Shown here in pieces: positions 51,558 through 59,993 of a stretch of 64,000 bases of DNA. Below the pieces are notes generated by a model. The model saw only the letters and a program-made list of their open reading frames with translations. It did not search any database and had not been told where the DNA came from. A program made the position numbers and the translations under genes. The stretch is from positions 496,001 through 560,000 of the forward strand of contig OZ248539.1 of NCBI GenBank assembly GCA_965234685.1, given 5' to 3'. This DNA comes from Fimbriimonas planktonicus. GTDB taxonomy: Bacteria; Armatimonadota; Fimbriimonadia; Fimbriimonadales; Fimbriimonadaceae. Numbering within the stretch: position 1 is the first letter of the stretch; each line of letters starts with the position of its first letter.

Positions 51558-53522
51558 CTAGGCCGGGCCTGGCTCAAGGCGAGGCGGGCTCACCTGTGGA
51601 CGCTTTTCGTCCTGTTCTGACTGGTTAGACGGGCTCTCGGTCCCGGTTTGATCGCTGGGCGCTGAAAGTTCTTCCATCGGAGCCAGCGTTTCTCCGGCAA
51701 GGACGGCGAGGAACTCTTCCCGATTGAGCGTTTCTCGTTCCATCAGGGCAGCAACCACGGCAATCATCTTGTCGCGATTGTTGGTGATGAGCTCGGTGGC
51801 GCGATGGTGACAGTCATCCACGATGCTGCGAACCTCTTCGTCAATCTGCCGAGCAATGTCTTCCGAATAGTTTCGGTCCTCGTTGTAATCGCGGCCCAAA
51901 AATGGGTTGTTGCTGATGCGACCAATGGCGAGGGTGCCGAGCTTATCGCTCATACCGAACTCGCAAACCATGGCGCGAGCGATTCGCGTGACGCGGGCAA
52001 GGTCGTTGCTCGCTCCCGTCCATCGTTCGCCGTAGATGACTTCTTCGGCTACCAAACCGCCGAGAAGCATCGCGATGTCGTCCAGCAACTCAGATTTACT
52101 CTGGGTGTACTTTTCGACTTCCGGCAGCGACCAAGTCGTGCCGAGCGTTCGTCCTCGCGGGAGGATCGTGACCTTGTGGATCGGGTCGGTGTGCTCAAGC
52201 AACTCACCAATAATCGCGTGACCTGCCTCGTGGTAGGCCGTAACTTCTCGTTCCTTGTCCGCTTGTCGTCGGCTGCCGAGGGCGGTACCAACCATCACGC
52301 GGTCAAGAGCTTCTTCGATTTCTCGCTTGCCGATCTTGGTCTTGTTGTTGCGGGCGGCGATGAGTGCCGCTTCGTTCAGCGTGTTTGCCAAGTCTGCGCC
52401 CGAGAAGCCTGGGGTTCGTCGAGCGACGGTTTCCATGCTCACATCGGTTTCGATCGGCTTGCCCTTGGCGTGAATCTTGAGGATCGCTTCGCGGCCCTTC
52501 GCATCCGGAGCGTCGACGACGACCTGTCGGTCGAATCGGCCTGGTCGAAGCAATGCTGGGTCCAGAACGTCCGGTCGGTTTGTCGCGGCGATCATGATGA
52601 CGCCCGAGTTCGGATCAAATCCGTCCATCTCGACCAGAAGCTGGTTCAGGGTTTGCTCTCGCTCGTCGTGACCGCCACCGAGGCCCGCGCCACGCTGGCG
52701 ACCGACGGCGTCGATTTCATCGACGAAGATCAGCGACGGGCGGTGAGCCTTTGCCGTTTCGAAGAGATCTCGAACTCGTGCGGCACCAACACCGACGAAC
52801 ATTTCAACAAAGTCCGAACCGCTGATGTGGAAGAACGGTACGCCAGCTTCTCCCGCGATGGCTCGAGCAAGGTAGGTCTTACCAACGCCAGGAGGGCCCG
52901 TCAGCAGAATGCCCTTCGGAATCTTCGCGCCAAGCGCGGCATATTTGCGGGTGTTCTTAAGGAAGTCGACGATCTCGAAGAGCTCAGCTTTTGCTTCCTC
53001 GATACCGGCGACGTCGTCAAAGGTGATCTTTGGTCCGCTTTCGCCAACTCGGCGAGCCTTGCTCTTCCCGAAGCTCATGGCCTGATTTCCGCCCATCTGT
53101 GCGGGGCGAAGGACCAGGAAGTAAAGGAGCGCGAAGAAGAGAATCGGAATGCCGATGAACGTCAGCGCGTTCATGATGCCAGTGATCGGCGGGGCATCTT
53201 CAAACTTGATGTCGGCAGAAGTCTTTTTGGCTTCGATTTCGCGCAGGATTGCCGCGCCGGTGGGAGTCTGCTGTTCCGGTACGCGAAGGGTGTAGCGCCC
53301 AGCGTTTCCAGCAAGTTCGCCGCTGATGGTGTTTTGTTGCCAGCGAATCGTCTTGATCTGGTCGTTGTCGAGCTCTTTGTAAAACGTGGAGATCGTGAGT
53401 TCTTTTGGCGGGGATCCACCCAACCGGAAGGTGCTCGATGACATAAACGTGTTCATCAGAACCACGATTGCCACGATGAATATGACCACTGCTAGGATGG
53501 TACGTGCGGGTTGTTTCGTCAA
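51558..53522 (-). CDS. ftsH: ATP-dependent zinc metalloprotease FtsH
   Basis: FtsH is a membrane-bound AAA+ protease. The 654-aa protein has two N-terminal helices flanking a small periplasmic domain, the Walker A motif GPPGVGKT, Walker B FVDEID, the second region of homology (ATNRPDVLDPALLRPGRFDR), and the zinc motif HEAGH near residue 431. The start is TTG (MTKQPARTI) with a Shine-Dalgarno GGAG at 53528-53531, 5 nt upstream. The C-terminus ends in a Ser/Pro/Gln-rich tail. tilS lies directly upstream, as in several other bacteria. Confidence 0.97.
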   Translation of the reverse strand: MTKQPARTILAVVIFIVAIVVLMNTFMSSSTFRLGGSPPKELTISTFYKELDNDQIKTIRWQQNTISGELAGNAGRYTLRVPEQQTPTGAAILREIEAKKTSADIKFEDAPPITGIMNALTFIGIPILFFALLYFLVLRPAQMGGNQAMSFGKSKARRVGESGPKITFDDVAGIEEAKAELFEIVDFLKNTRKYAALGAKIPKGILLTGPPGVGKTYLARAIAGEAGVPFFHISGSDFVEMFVGVGAARVRDLFETAKAHRPSLIFVDEIDAVGRQRGAGLGGGHDEREQTLNQLLVEMDGFDPNSGVIMIAATNRPDVLDPALLRPGRFDRQVVVDAPDAKGREAILKIHAKGKPIETDVSMETVARRTPGFSGADLANTLNEAALIAARNNKTKIGKREIEEALDRVMVGTALGSRRQADKEREVTAYHEAGHAIIGELLEHTDPIHKVTILPRGRTLGTTWSLPEVEKYTQSKSELLDDIAMLLGGLVAEEVIYGERWTGASNDLARVTRIARAMVCEFGMSDKLGTLAIGRISNNPFLGRDYNEDRNYSEDIARQIDEEVRSIVDDCHHRATELITNNRDKMIAVVAALMERETLNREEFLAVLAGETLAPMEELSAPSDQTGTESPSNQSEQDEKRPQVSPPRLEPGPA

Positions 53523-53605
53523 ATGCGCTCCGAGTGGACGTGAAGTCCTATGTTGTTACGCTACGTTAAGTCGTAACTGCCTGTTCCTAAATTATGCCTT
53601 GCGGG

Positions 53606-55006
53606 TTACCGAACGGGCCCAAAAGCCATTCGGACTGCTCGCTTGGTGGCCGCTGATGGCCTTAGCCGCTGATCGTAGCAAACCCCCGGAGCCCAAAGTG
53701 GCCCGATTAGGTCGCATACGATTGGCAAACGTTGTCGAATGGCAGAGCTCAGCTTAGCTTCGCTCATAAGATCCGCAAGCATTCGACGTCCGGCGAACCC
53801 GCTGGGTTGCATTTGGTCGCCGGATTGTGCGTTGCGAAAGTACAAGCTGCCCTTTATCTCATCCGCCGAGAAGTCCGCCACGAGGGCGTTTCTTGGAGCA
53901 ACTCCTACTGTAGGTTCAATCGGCTCGGCCGTCAGCATCCACCCCAGTTCGTCGCTCGCCGTCTCGCCGGGGAACGTGAGCGGATACCGAAACGGCGCAA
54001 CCGCCGTAAGGTCTCGCACTCGGAAGGTCTCATCGTTCCAGTCGGCCGTCGCGGTGCCACCCTCGGCGGTGATCGAGCCGGGCTCGCGCGCGAACTGTTC
54101 GGCAATCACCGTCGTTTGGTCGAAATCGAGTTCGCCCCCGACGGCACGGACTGCAAGCCGAATGGCCCGCTTAAGCAAAACCGGAGGCAGATGCCCGAGC
54201 TTTAAGACATCAAAGGTGGCCTCGTAAGGGGACCCGATGAAGCCAAGCTCGTGTTCGGGATGCATCTCCGCTTGCTCCAATGCCGCGGCGGCCATGCCGT
54301 TGAGAAAGCGATCTTCCTCTCCAATCAAGCTCGCCGTCCTTGCGATGCTGGCGGAGTAGTCGGGATTCAACTGGGCGAGTTCAGGCGCGATGTTCAACCG
54401 AATCCGGCTCCGCCGATTGTTCAGGTCCACGTTCGCCGGGTCGTCGTGGAACCACAGCCCGTGCTCCTCGCAGTAAGCGCGAGTCTCTTCCCGAGTGAAC
54501 GGAAGCAGCGGGCGAATAATGTTCTCGCGAGACTCTGGGATCCCGCTCAGGCCGGTCATGCCGGTACCGCGGGCGAGATTGAAAATCACCGTTTCCACTA
54601 GGTCGCTTTGCGTGTGACCTGTCGCAATCAGTTGACATTCTGACTGCATGGACGCATTTCGAAAGAAGGCATACCGCGCATTTCGCCCTGCTTCTTCAAG
54701 GCTTAATTTCAGTTCCCGGCTCATGAGCGGCACGTCGGCCCGACCAGCGATGAATGGAATATTGAGCTCCTGCGCGAACGCCTGGCACAACCCTAGCTCT
54801 TTGTCTGCCGAAGCCCGCATGCCGTGGTGAAGGTGCGCGGCCACGACATCGATTCCAAGTTGGCAGAGGAGATGGAGCAAGCAAGTGCTATCCGCGCCGC
54901 CGCTGTAAGCCACCAAAACGCGGGGACCATTCGAGTTGGCAATACCGAGGTTCGAATCGCGAAGCAAACCGGACGAATCGAGGTGTTTTTTGAAGCGATC
55001 CCGCAC
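53606..55006 (-). CDS. tilS: tRNA(Ile)-lysidine synthase
   Basis: TilS converts the wobble C34 of tRNA-Ile(CAU) to lysidine, using ATP. The PP-loop SGGADS is at residues 35-40, and further landmarks are AAHLHHGMR, GHTQSDLVETVIFNLARGTG and NNRRSRIRLNIAPELAQLNP. The 466-aa length includes the substrate-binding C-terminal domain. The GTG start (MRDRFKKHLD) at 55006 has a TACCCT 7 nt upstream. It is upstream of ftsH on the same strand. Confidence 0.93.
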   Translation of the reverse strand: MRDRFKKHLDSSGLLRDSNLGIANSNGPRVLVAYSGGADSTCLLHLLCQLGIDVVAAHLHHGMRASADKELGLCQAFAQELNIPFIAGRADVPLMSRELKLSLEEAGRNARYAFFRNASMQSECQLIATGHTQSDLVETVIFNLARGTGMTGLSGIPESRENIIRPLLPFTREETRAYCEEHGLWFHDDPANVDLNNRRSRIRLNIAPELAQLNPDYSASIARTASLIGEEDRFLNGMAAAALEQAEMHPEHELGFIGSPYEATFDVLKLGHLPPVLLKRAIRLAVRAVGGELDFDQTTVIAEQFAREPGSITAEGGTATADWNDETFRVRDLTAVAPFRYPLTFPGETASDELGWMLTAEPIEPTVGVAPRNALVADFSADEIKGSLYFRNAQSGDQMQPSGFAGRRMLADLMSEAKLSSAIRQRLPIVCDLIGPLWAPGVCYDQRLRPSAATKRAVRMAFGPVR

Positions 55007-55097
55007 AAAGTGAAGGGTACTCTGAACCCAACAAGCGCAATGGAACTACCCGAACGCTAACCCCGCCGTGATCTCGCGGCCAAACATCAGGACCGCT

Positions 55098-56498
55098 ATG
55101 AGAACCGACGTCGTTGCGCTAATTGAGCGAGTGGAATTCCTTCTGGAAACGGAAGGCGTAGCCACGCTCATCGAAGAGCTAGAGGATCTTCACGCCGAAG
55201 ATATCGCCCAGATCCTCGAGCGTTTGGAAGAGTCTTCACGTGTCGCCATTCTGGAGGCGCTCGAACCCGAACTCGCTTCGTACGTTCTCATCGAATTGCC
55301 CACCGAAATTGCGCGTGGCGTCGTCAATCTCCTTCCGGACACAACGGTTGCGAACTACCTCGACATCCTTCCGATGGATGACGCGATCGACATTCGCGAG
55401 CACCTTGACCACGACCGGTTTGAAGCGCTTCTAAACGTCATTCCGCGCGAGGATGCCGACGAGATTCGTCGATTGCTCAGCTATCCGGTCGATTCCGCCG
55501 GTCAGTTGATGACCGAAGACTTCGTTGAAGTCGGCCCAGCTGCGACGATGGAAGACGTGCTGAGCGTCATCCGCGAAGCTTCCGGCGAATACGAAACGGT
55601 CAACTACATTTACGTTCTTTCCGAAGACCGGCACCTGCTCGGCGTTCTGACCCTTCGGCGAGTGTTGCGCTCGCAACCAAGCGCCATTGCTCGCGAGGTG
55701 ATGAACGAAGACCCGATCACCGTTCCAGTCGAAATGCCGGAAGAAGAGGTCGCCCGTGTCATCGCTCGCTACGGTTTTTCGGCCGTGCCGGTCCTCGATT
55801 CGCGGGGTCGCATGGTTGGAATCGTCACTGCCGACGACGCCCAGGAAGTCCTGGAAGAAGCGGAAACCGAAGACGTTCTCGCGATGGGTGGCGTCTTTGG
55901 TGATGCCGAGTCCTACTTCTCGCTAAGCACCGCGCAACTCGTCAAGCGCCGATTGCCTTGGCTCATGTTCCTGTTCTTGGCCGAGTTCTTTACGGGCACG
56001 GTATTGCGACATTACACGCTCGAAGCCGCGGAAGCCGGGCAGCGAATTCTCGCACAGCTCATGTTGTTTGTCCCGTTGCTGATTGGAGCCGGAGGAAATG
56101 CAGGCTCGCAGGTCACCACCACCATCACACGTGCACTTGCGCTTGGTGAGGTCAGCGCGAAGGACTGGTTCATGGTCGTACGGCGCGAGTTAGTGGTTGC
56201 GGTTGTTATCGGTGTTACGCTTGGGGTCCTCGGCTTTTTGCGCGCTTTCCTGCCGGTGATCGGATGGTCTCAGCCGATCTCGCTCAGCATCATCGTGGGC
56301 ATCGCACTACCGGTCATCATCGTTTGGGCGGCGGCGGTGGGGAGCCTGCTACCAATCGGGGCAAAGGCGATCAAGCAAGATCCGGCCGTCATGAGCGCGC
56401 CGTTCATCAGCACTTTCGTGGATGCCACCGGATTGATCATCTACTTCGAGATCGCGATCTTGGTGCTGCGGTTCTACGGCCTTCAACTTTCCGGCTAG
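55098..56498 (+). CDS. mgtE: Magnesium transporter MgtE
   Basis: MgtE is a homodimeric Mg2+ channel gated by cytosolic Mg2+. The protein has an N-terminal superhelical domain (LIEELEDLHAEDIAQILERLEE), two CBS domains (AGQLMTEDFVEVGPAATM; IAREVMNEDPITVPVEMPEEEVARVIARYG) and five membrane helices, with the channel motif LIGAGGNAGSQVTTTITRALALGE. The chosen ATG at 55098 has an AGGA Shine-Dalgarno 5 nt upstream; the GTG at 55068 has none. Its TAG stop is shared as CTAG with the convergent gene. Confidence 0.95.
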   Translation: MRTDVVALIERVEFLLETEGVATLIEELEDLHAEDIAQILERLEESSRVAILEALEPELASYVLIELPTEIARGVVNLLPDTTVANYLDILPMDDAIDIREHLDHDRFEALLNVIPREDADEIRRLLSYPVDSAGQLMTEDFVEVGPAATMEDVLSVIREASGEYETVNYIYVLSEDRHLLGVLTLRRVLRSQPSAIAREVMNEDPITVPVEMPEEEVARVIARYGFSAVPVLDSRGRMVGIVTADDAQEVLEEAETEDVLAMGGVFGDAESYFSLSTAQLVKRRLPWLMFLFLAEFFTGTVLRHYTLEAAEAGQRILAQLMLFVPLLIGAGGNAGSQVTTTITRALALGEVSAKDWFMVVRRELVVAVVIGVTLGVLGFLRAFLPVIGWSQPISLSIIVGIALPVIIVWAAAVGSLLPIGAKAIKQDPAVMSAPFISTFVDATGLIIYFEIAILVLRFYGLQLSG

Positions 56499-57064
56499 CG
56501 CCAGATCGCGGTCGGATTCGGGCTCGCGTAATGACTGTTGTCGTAGAAAGTCACGCCTAGAGACTTTGCCCAACGGACGCCGATGTTTCTAATGTTATCC
56601 GCGGCAAGCCCAAGCGGCTGTCCCGGGCCGATCGAACGCGTTTCTTGGTGCAGGATCATGGACGGCTCCATCCCTTGCTTCCAGTGGAGCAGCAGGTGGT
56701 AAGTAACTCGTCGCCCGCTAGGTTCGGCAATCAGTTGCACCGCATCCAAGTTTGAAAGCGAGCCGCTTGTGCTCTTTGGAAAGAACCCCGGACCTTGGCG
56801 GCGCTTATACGAACGCTCCCGGAGGTCGAACAGCACCCGGTGGAGCGACAAGCCGGCCATAACCGCCGCGAGCACCAGCATCATGCCGACAAAGAACCAC
56901 CAGCCCGACCAGAATCCCGGGAAAAAGCCAAAGAAGGCGTTCAGGGTGAACACAATTCCGGCTGCGGTAACGGCGCGGACCAAAAGCAAGTAGGGCCAAG
57001 GGGGCAGAAACGCCAGCCTCTTGTCTTCACCTTGGTAGCGACCGATCAGCGGGGTTTCGAGCAC
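56495..57064 (-). CDS. Two-helix membrane protein, unknown
   Basis: I chose GTG at 57064 (VLETPLIGRYQGEDKRL); the upstream extension in frame is unlike protein and overlaps the nucleoside hydrolase gene on the other strand. The 189-aa protein has two membrane helices (PWPYLLLVRAVTAAGIVFTLNAFFGF; FFVGMMLVLAAVMAGL), then a soluble beta-rich C-terminal part with HLLLHWKQG and LGVTFYDNSHY. No family is recognised. The start is only 27 bp from the divergent gene's ATG, so both share one very short promoter zone. Confidence 0.55.
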   Translation of the reverse strand: MLETPLIGRYQGEDKRLAFLPPWPYLLLVRAVTAAGIVFTLNAFFGFFPGFWSGWWFFVGMMLVLAAVMAGLSLHRVLFDLRERSYKRRQGPGFFPKSTSGSLSNLDAVQLIAEPSGRRVTYHLLLHWKQGMEPSMILHQETRSIGPGQPLGLAADNIRNIGVRWAKSLGVTFYDNSHYASPNPTAIWR

Positions 57065-57091
57065 GACTCCATTGTGCCAAACTGCGGCCAA

Positions 57092-57961
57092 ATGGGCAAA
57101 CACTTGGTCCTTTTGGATACAGACCCAGGCAGCGACATCGACGACGCACTGGCGATGGCGTATCTCGCCAAAAGTGTCGACGTGGAGCTGCTCGGCGTGA
57201 CGACGGTCAGCGGCGACACGCAGAAACGAGCGGCCATTGCGCGGCACGTTTTGAACCACTACGGCCGGCCAGATGTGCCCGTGTTTGCCGGGGCAAGCGA
57301 AGTGCTGGCATACGGTCCAGGCCAGCCGAACGTGCCGCAGTTTGACGCCATTGCAAACCAAGTCGAAGAAAACACTTTTCCGACAGAGGCCGTAGCGTTC
57401 CTGCGCGAGACCATCCGCGCCCGGCCGGGTGAAGTGACCTTGGTCAGCATCGGACCTCTAACGAACATTGCCCTGCTGTTTGCGCTCCATCCTGAAATTC
57501 CGAGTTTGGTCAAGGAGATCATCACGATGGGTGGTTACTTCCAGAATCCAACCTACAGCGAGTGGAACTGCCGCGTCGATCCAGCGGCGACCATGCGCGT
57601 GGCCCGTTCAGCGCAACGGCAAACCTGGTTCGGGCTTGACGTTACGATGAAGTGCCAGCAGTCGCGAGAAGAATTCGAGGCAAGCTGGTCTGGACCCATC
57701 CGCGACATGGCACAGATTTGGTTCGACAAAGGGAACCCAACCACCGTGACTTATCACGATCCCCTTGCTTGTGTTGCCATGGTCCATCGGGATTTGTGTT
57801 CGTACGAAACCGGGGAAATCCACGTTCCGGCGAATGATCAAGATGTCAACGTGATGGGCCTCACTCAATGGACGGCTAACCTGGCCGGGCAGCACCAAGT
57901 CGCCACACAGGTAGATTCCAATCGGTTCTTTAAGGAGTTCTTCGATGTCGTTAACCGCTGA
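57092..57961 (+). CDS. Inosine/uridine-preferring nucleoside hydrolase family
   Basis: The enzyme splits nucleosides into ribose and base. The 289-aa protein starts at ATG 57092 with the Ca2+-binding N-terminal LDTDPGSDIDDALAMAYL (D11, D17, D18) and has the late His-Asp pair (H222, D223 in TYHDPLACVA). Length is typical of IunH-type enzymes. It overlaps the M24 peptidase gene by 17 bp. The nucleoside-type transporter genes 12 kb upstream might supply its substrate, but they are not in the same operon. An upstream frame extension from 56795 is not supported. Confidence 0.9.
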   Translation: MGKHLVLLDTDPGSDIDDALAMAYLAKSVDVELLGVTTVSGDTQKRAAIARHVLNHYGRPDVPVFAGASEVLAYGPGQPNVPQFDAIANQVEENTFPTEAVAFLRETIRARPGEVTLVSIGPLTNIALLFALHPEIPSLVKEIITMGGYFQNPTYSEWNCRVDPAATMRVARSAQRQTWFGLDVTMKCQQSREEFEASWSGPIRDMAQIWFDKGNPTTVTYHDPLACVAMVHRDLCSYETGEIHVPANDQDVNVMGLTQWTANLAGQHQVATQVDSNRFFKEFFDVVNR

Positions 57962-59129
57962 AAAACTTGCCCAAGCTGCTGGACTATTGAATGAAGCTGA
58001 CTTCGACGTCTGGCTTACTTTTGTTCGTGAAACCTCGGCTGGCTCAGATCCCGTTTTGCCGCTGATTCTGGATGGCAGTCTCACGTGGATCAGCGCGCTG
58101 ATCGTGACGAAGTCGGCCAAGATTGCCGTGGTCGGAAACTACGACGCGGACGCCTTCATTGCTTCTGGCGAGTGGGATCTGGTCGTGCCGTATGTGCAGG
58201 GCATCCGCGAGCCACTGCTCGATATCCTTGAAGCGCACGTTCCTGCCGGCGGCAAGATCGGCATCAATTACTCTACGAGCGACGACAAAGCGGACGGGAT
58301 TACGTATGGAATGCAGCAAGTTTTGGCCTCATACCTAGTCGGAACGCGCTTTGAACAAGCACTTGTTTCCGCCGAAAAGCTGGTCCAAGCCCTGCGCGGC
58401 GTTAAGTCTTCGACTGAGGTTTCGCGAATGCGAAACGCCATCGCGGAAACGGTAACCATCTTTGGGCACGTTCCAACTTGGGTGAGCCTTGGTAGTTCGG
58501 AGCGCGAGCTTTCGGATCGAATTCAGGGCTGGATGGAGGACCGAAAGTTCGGCTATGCCTGGTCAAAGAGTGGTAATCCGATCGTCAACTTCGGGCCCGA
58601 TTCGATGGTCGGGCACGGCGTGCCATCGCCGAACATCAAGCTTGCCGAAGGTCAGGTGCTCCATATCGACCTCGGCTTGATCGTTGACGACTACGCCAGT
58701 GATCTTCAGCGCTGTTGGTTTGTTGGCGAGACCGTTCCATCCGATGTCACCGATGCCCTCAGTGCGGTCAATGCGGCAATTTCCGCCGCCGCGAGCGTCC
58801 TTCGCCCGGGAGCGCTTGGAGTAGATGTGGATGCGGCGGCAAGAGCTTCGATCAGTGCCAGCGGCTACGACGTGTATCAACACGCCGTCGGGCACCAAGT
58901 CGGCCGGGTCGCGCATGACGGCGGTGGCATCCTCGGGCCTGCTTGGGAAAGGTACGGCAAGACCCCGTTTCAACCCGTCCGTGCTGGCCAGGTTTACACC
59001 CTGGAACTCGGCGTGAACCCACCGGGACGAGGCTACATCGGGATCGAAGAAATGGTTCTTGTGACTGACGACGGCATTGAGTGGCTCTCCGATCGGCAAC
59101 TGCACATGCCTGCGATTCCGCCAATATAA
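57945..59129 (+). CDS. M24-family metallopeptidase (Xaa-Pro peptidase-like)
   Basis: The 394-aa protein has the creatinase/aminopeptidase-P fold with ligands D242 and D253 (HIDLGLIVDDYASD), H317 in VGHQVGRVAHDGG, and glutamates in YTLELGV and GIEEMVLVT. The N-terminal domain (DVWLTFVRETSAGSDPVLPLIL) matches the creatinase-type cap. It would cleave Xaa-Pro dipeptides or act on related substrates. It is translationally coupled to the nucleoside hydrolase, which is an unusual pairing. Confidence 0.9.
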   Translation: MSLTAEKLAQAAGLLNEADFDVWLTFVRETSAGSDPVLPLILDGSLTWISALIVTKSAKIAVVGNYDADAFIASGEWDLVVPYVQGIREPLLDILEAHVPAGGKIGINYSTSDDKADGITYGMQQVLASYLVGTRFEQALVSAEKLVQALRGVKSSTEVSRMRNAIAETVTIFGHVPTWVSLGSSERELSDRIQGWMEDRKFGYAWSKSGNPIVNFGPDSMVGHGVPSPNIKLAEGQVLHIDLGLIVDDYASDLQRCWFVGETVPSDVTDALSAVNAAISAAASVLRPGALGVDVDAAARASISASGYDVYQHAVGHQVGRVAHDGGGILGPAWERYGKTPFQPVRAGQVYTLELGVNPPGRGYIGIEEMVLVTDDGIEWLSDRQLHMPAIPPI

Positions 59130-59206
59130 GGGGCTGTTAGAGGTTCTTTTCCCATTTTGCGCTTCTTGTGTACTGAAAGTCTGCAGGAAGAAATCTTAAA
59201 ATTACA

Positions 59207-59212
59207 TATAAT
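59207..59212 (+). promoter_or_regulatory. Perfect TATAAT 6 nt before a GTG start
   Basis: The -10 consensus ends 6 nt before GTG 59219. No convincing -35 was found 16-18 nt upstream, so an activator or extended element may be needed. Confidence 0.5.
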
Positions 59213-59218
59213 CAGAGC

Positions 59219-59500
59219 GTGAAACCAATGGAGGACACGCATTGGCTTCGGCTCATTGAGCTGGCCATGTTGCTGATTCTCACGATTGCGCTGGTGGACG
59301 TGTGGACTGACCGAGTCGATGTGGTGCTCGCACTGTCGTATGCGGTTGTGTTTCTCACGGTTTTGGGTTTCTCAATTCGTCCCCGGAATTTGACCGCGTT
59401 ACGCCTTGAACCGGCGGAGGCCATTGCTACCGAAACGATTGTAATGGAAACGTTTCAGCGCATCGACGATTCCCCGCTTGCTCGGATCGTTCACCTTTAA
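59219..59500 (+). CDS. Small two-helix membrane protein, unknown
   Basis: The 93-aa protein has two hydrophobic segments (LIELAMLLILTIALVDVW and VVLALSYAVVFLTVLGFSI) and a short polar tail ending in ARIVHL. I take the GTG at 59219 as the start because TATAAT lies exactly 6 nt upstream, a leaderless arrangement; ATG 59228 is the alternative. No family is recognised. It lies 25 bp before the MerR operator. Confidence 0.5.
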   Translation: MKPMEDTHWLRLIELAMLLILTIALVDVWTDRVDVVLALSYAVVFLTVLGFSIRPRNLTALRLEPAEAIATETIVMETFQRIDDSPLARIVHL

Positions 59501-59525
59501 AAGGCCAAAAAAACTCGCTAGGACC

Positions 59526-59557
59526 TTGACTTGGAGCGCACTCCAAGTTTGTAAAGT
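59526..59557 (+). promoter_or_regulatory. MerR-type promoter with internal dyad operator
   Basis: TTGACT (59526-59531) and TAAAGT (59552-59557) are 20 nt apart, the over-long spacing typical of MerR promoters. Within the spacer lies a dyad with perfect 8-bp arms ACTTGGAG and CTCCAAGT around CGCA (59529-59548). The likely start of transcription falls at the GTG of the regulator gene. Confidence 0.85.
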
Positions 59558-59564
59558 ACGGATA

Positions 59565-59993
59565 GTGACTTGCGAAGGGTTCTCGATAAAGGAAGCGGCG
59601 GAGATGACCGGAGTTTCGGCCGATACGCTGCGCTACTACGAAAAAGCCGGATTGCTGGACGGCGTTTCCCGGAACGTCGGCGGACATCGCCGCTTTTCTT
59701 CGGCTGATCTCAACGGACTCCGCTTTGTTCTGAAGCTACGCATGACCGGCATGCCGATCCGTGACGTCCGCCGCTATGTCGAGCTTGTTCGACAAGGGGA
59801 AGCGACCACGGACCAACGGCGGGGCATTCTTCAGGGCCACGGCAACCGCATTCGGCAGCAAATGTCTGAACTTGCGCGTTGTCTTGAAATTGTAGACGTA
59901 AAGCTTGAAATGTACGACCTCGGGCTCAGCCCAACGGACGAACACGATTGCACCAAGAAGCTCGCAAGTCTCCTTGAAGGAACATTGAAATGA
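59565..59993 (+). CDS. MerR-family transcriptional regulator
   Basis: I chose GTG 59565 (MTCEGFSIKEAAEMTGVSADTLRYYEKAGLL) because the preceding bases are the promoter; a longer frame from 59478 would run through the operator. The 142-aa protein has the MerR winged HTH, the long dimerisation helix and a C-terminal part with one Cys (HDCTKK). It most likely autoregulates the operator just upstream and activates the aldo/keto reductase, which overlaps its stop by 4 bp (ATGA). Effector unknown. Confidence 0.92.
   Translation: MTCEGFSIKEAAEMTGVSADTLRYYEKAGLLDGVSRNVGGHRRFSSADLNGLRFVLKLRMTGMPIRDVRRYVELVRQGEATTDQRRGILQGHGNRIRQQMSELARCLEIVDVKLEMYDLGLSPTDEHDCTKKLASLLEGTLK

Noticed and set aside
51804..53441. 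Long plus-strand frame opposite ftsH
   Set aside because: Same reason: antisense shadow of a certain gene with no recognisable domain.
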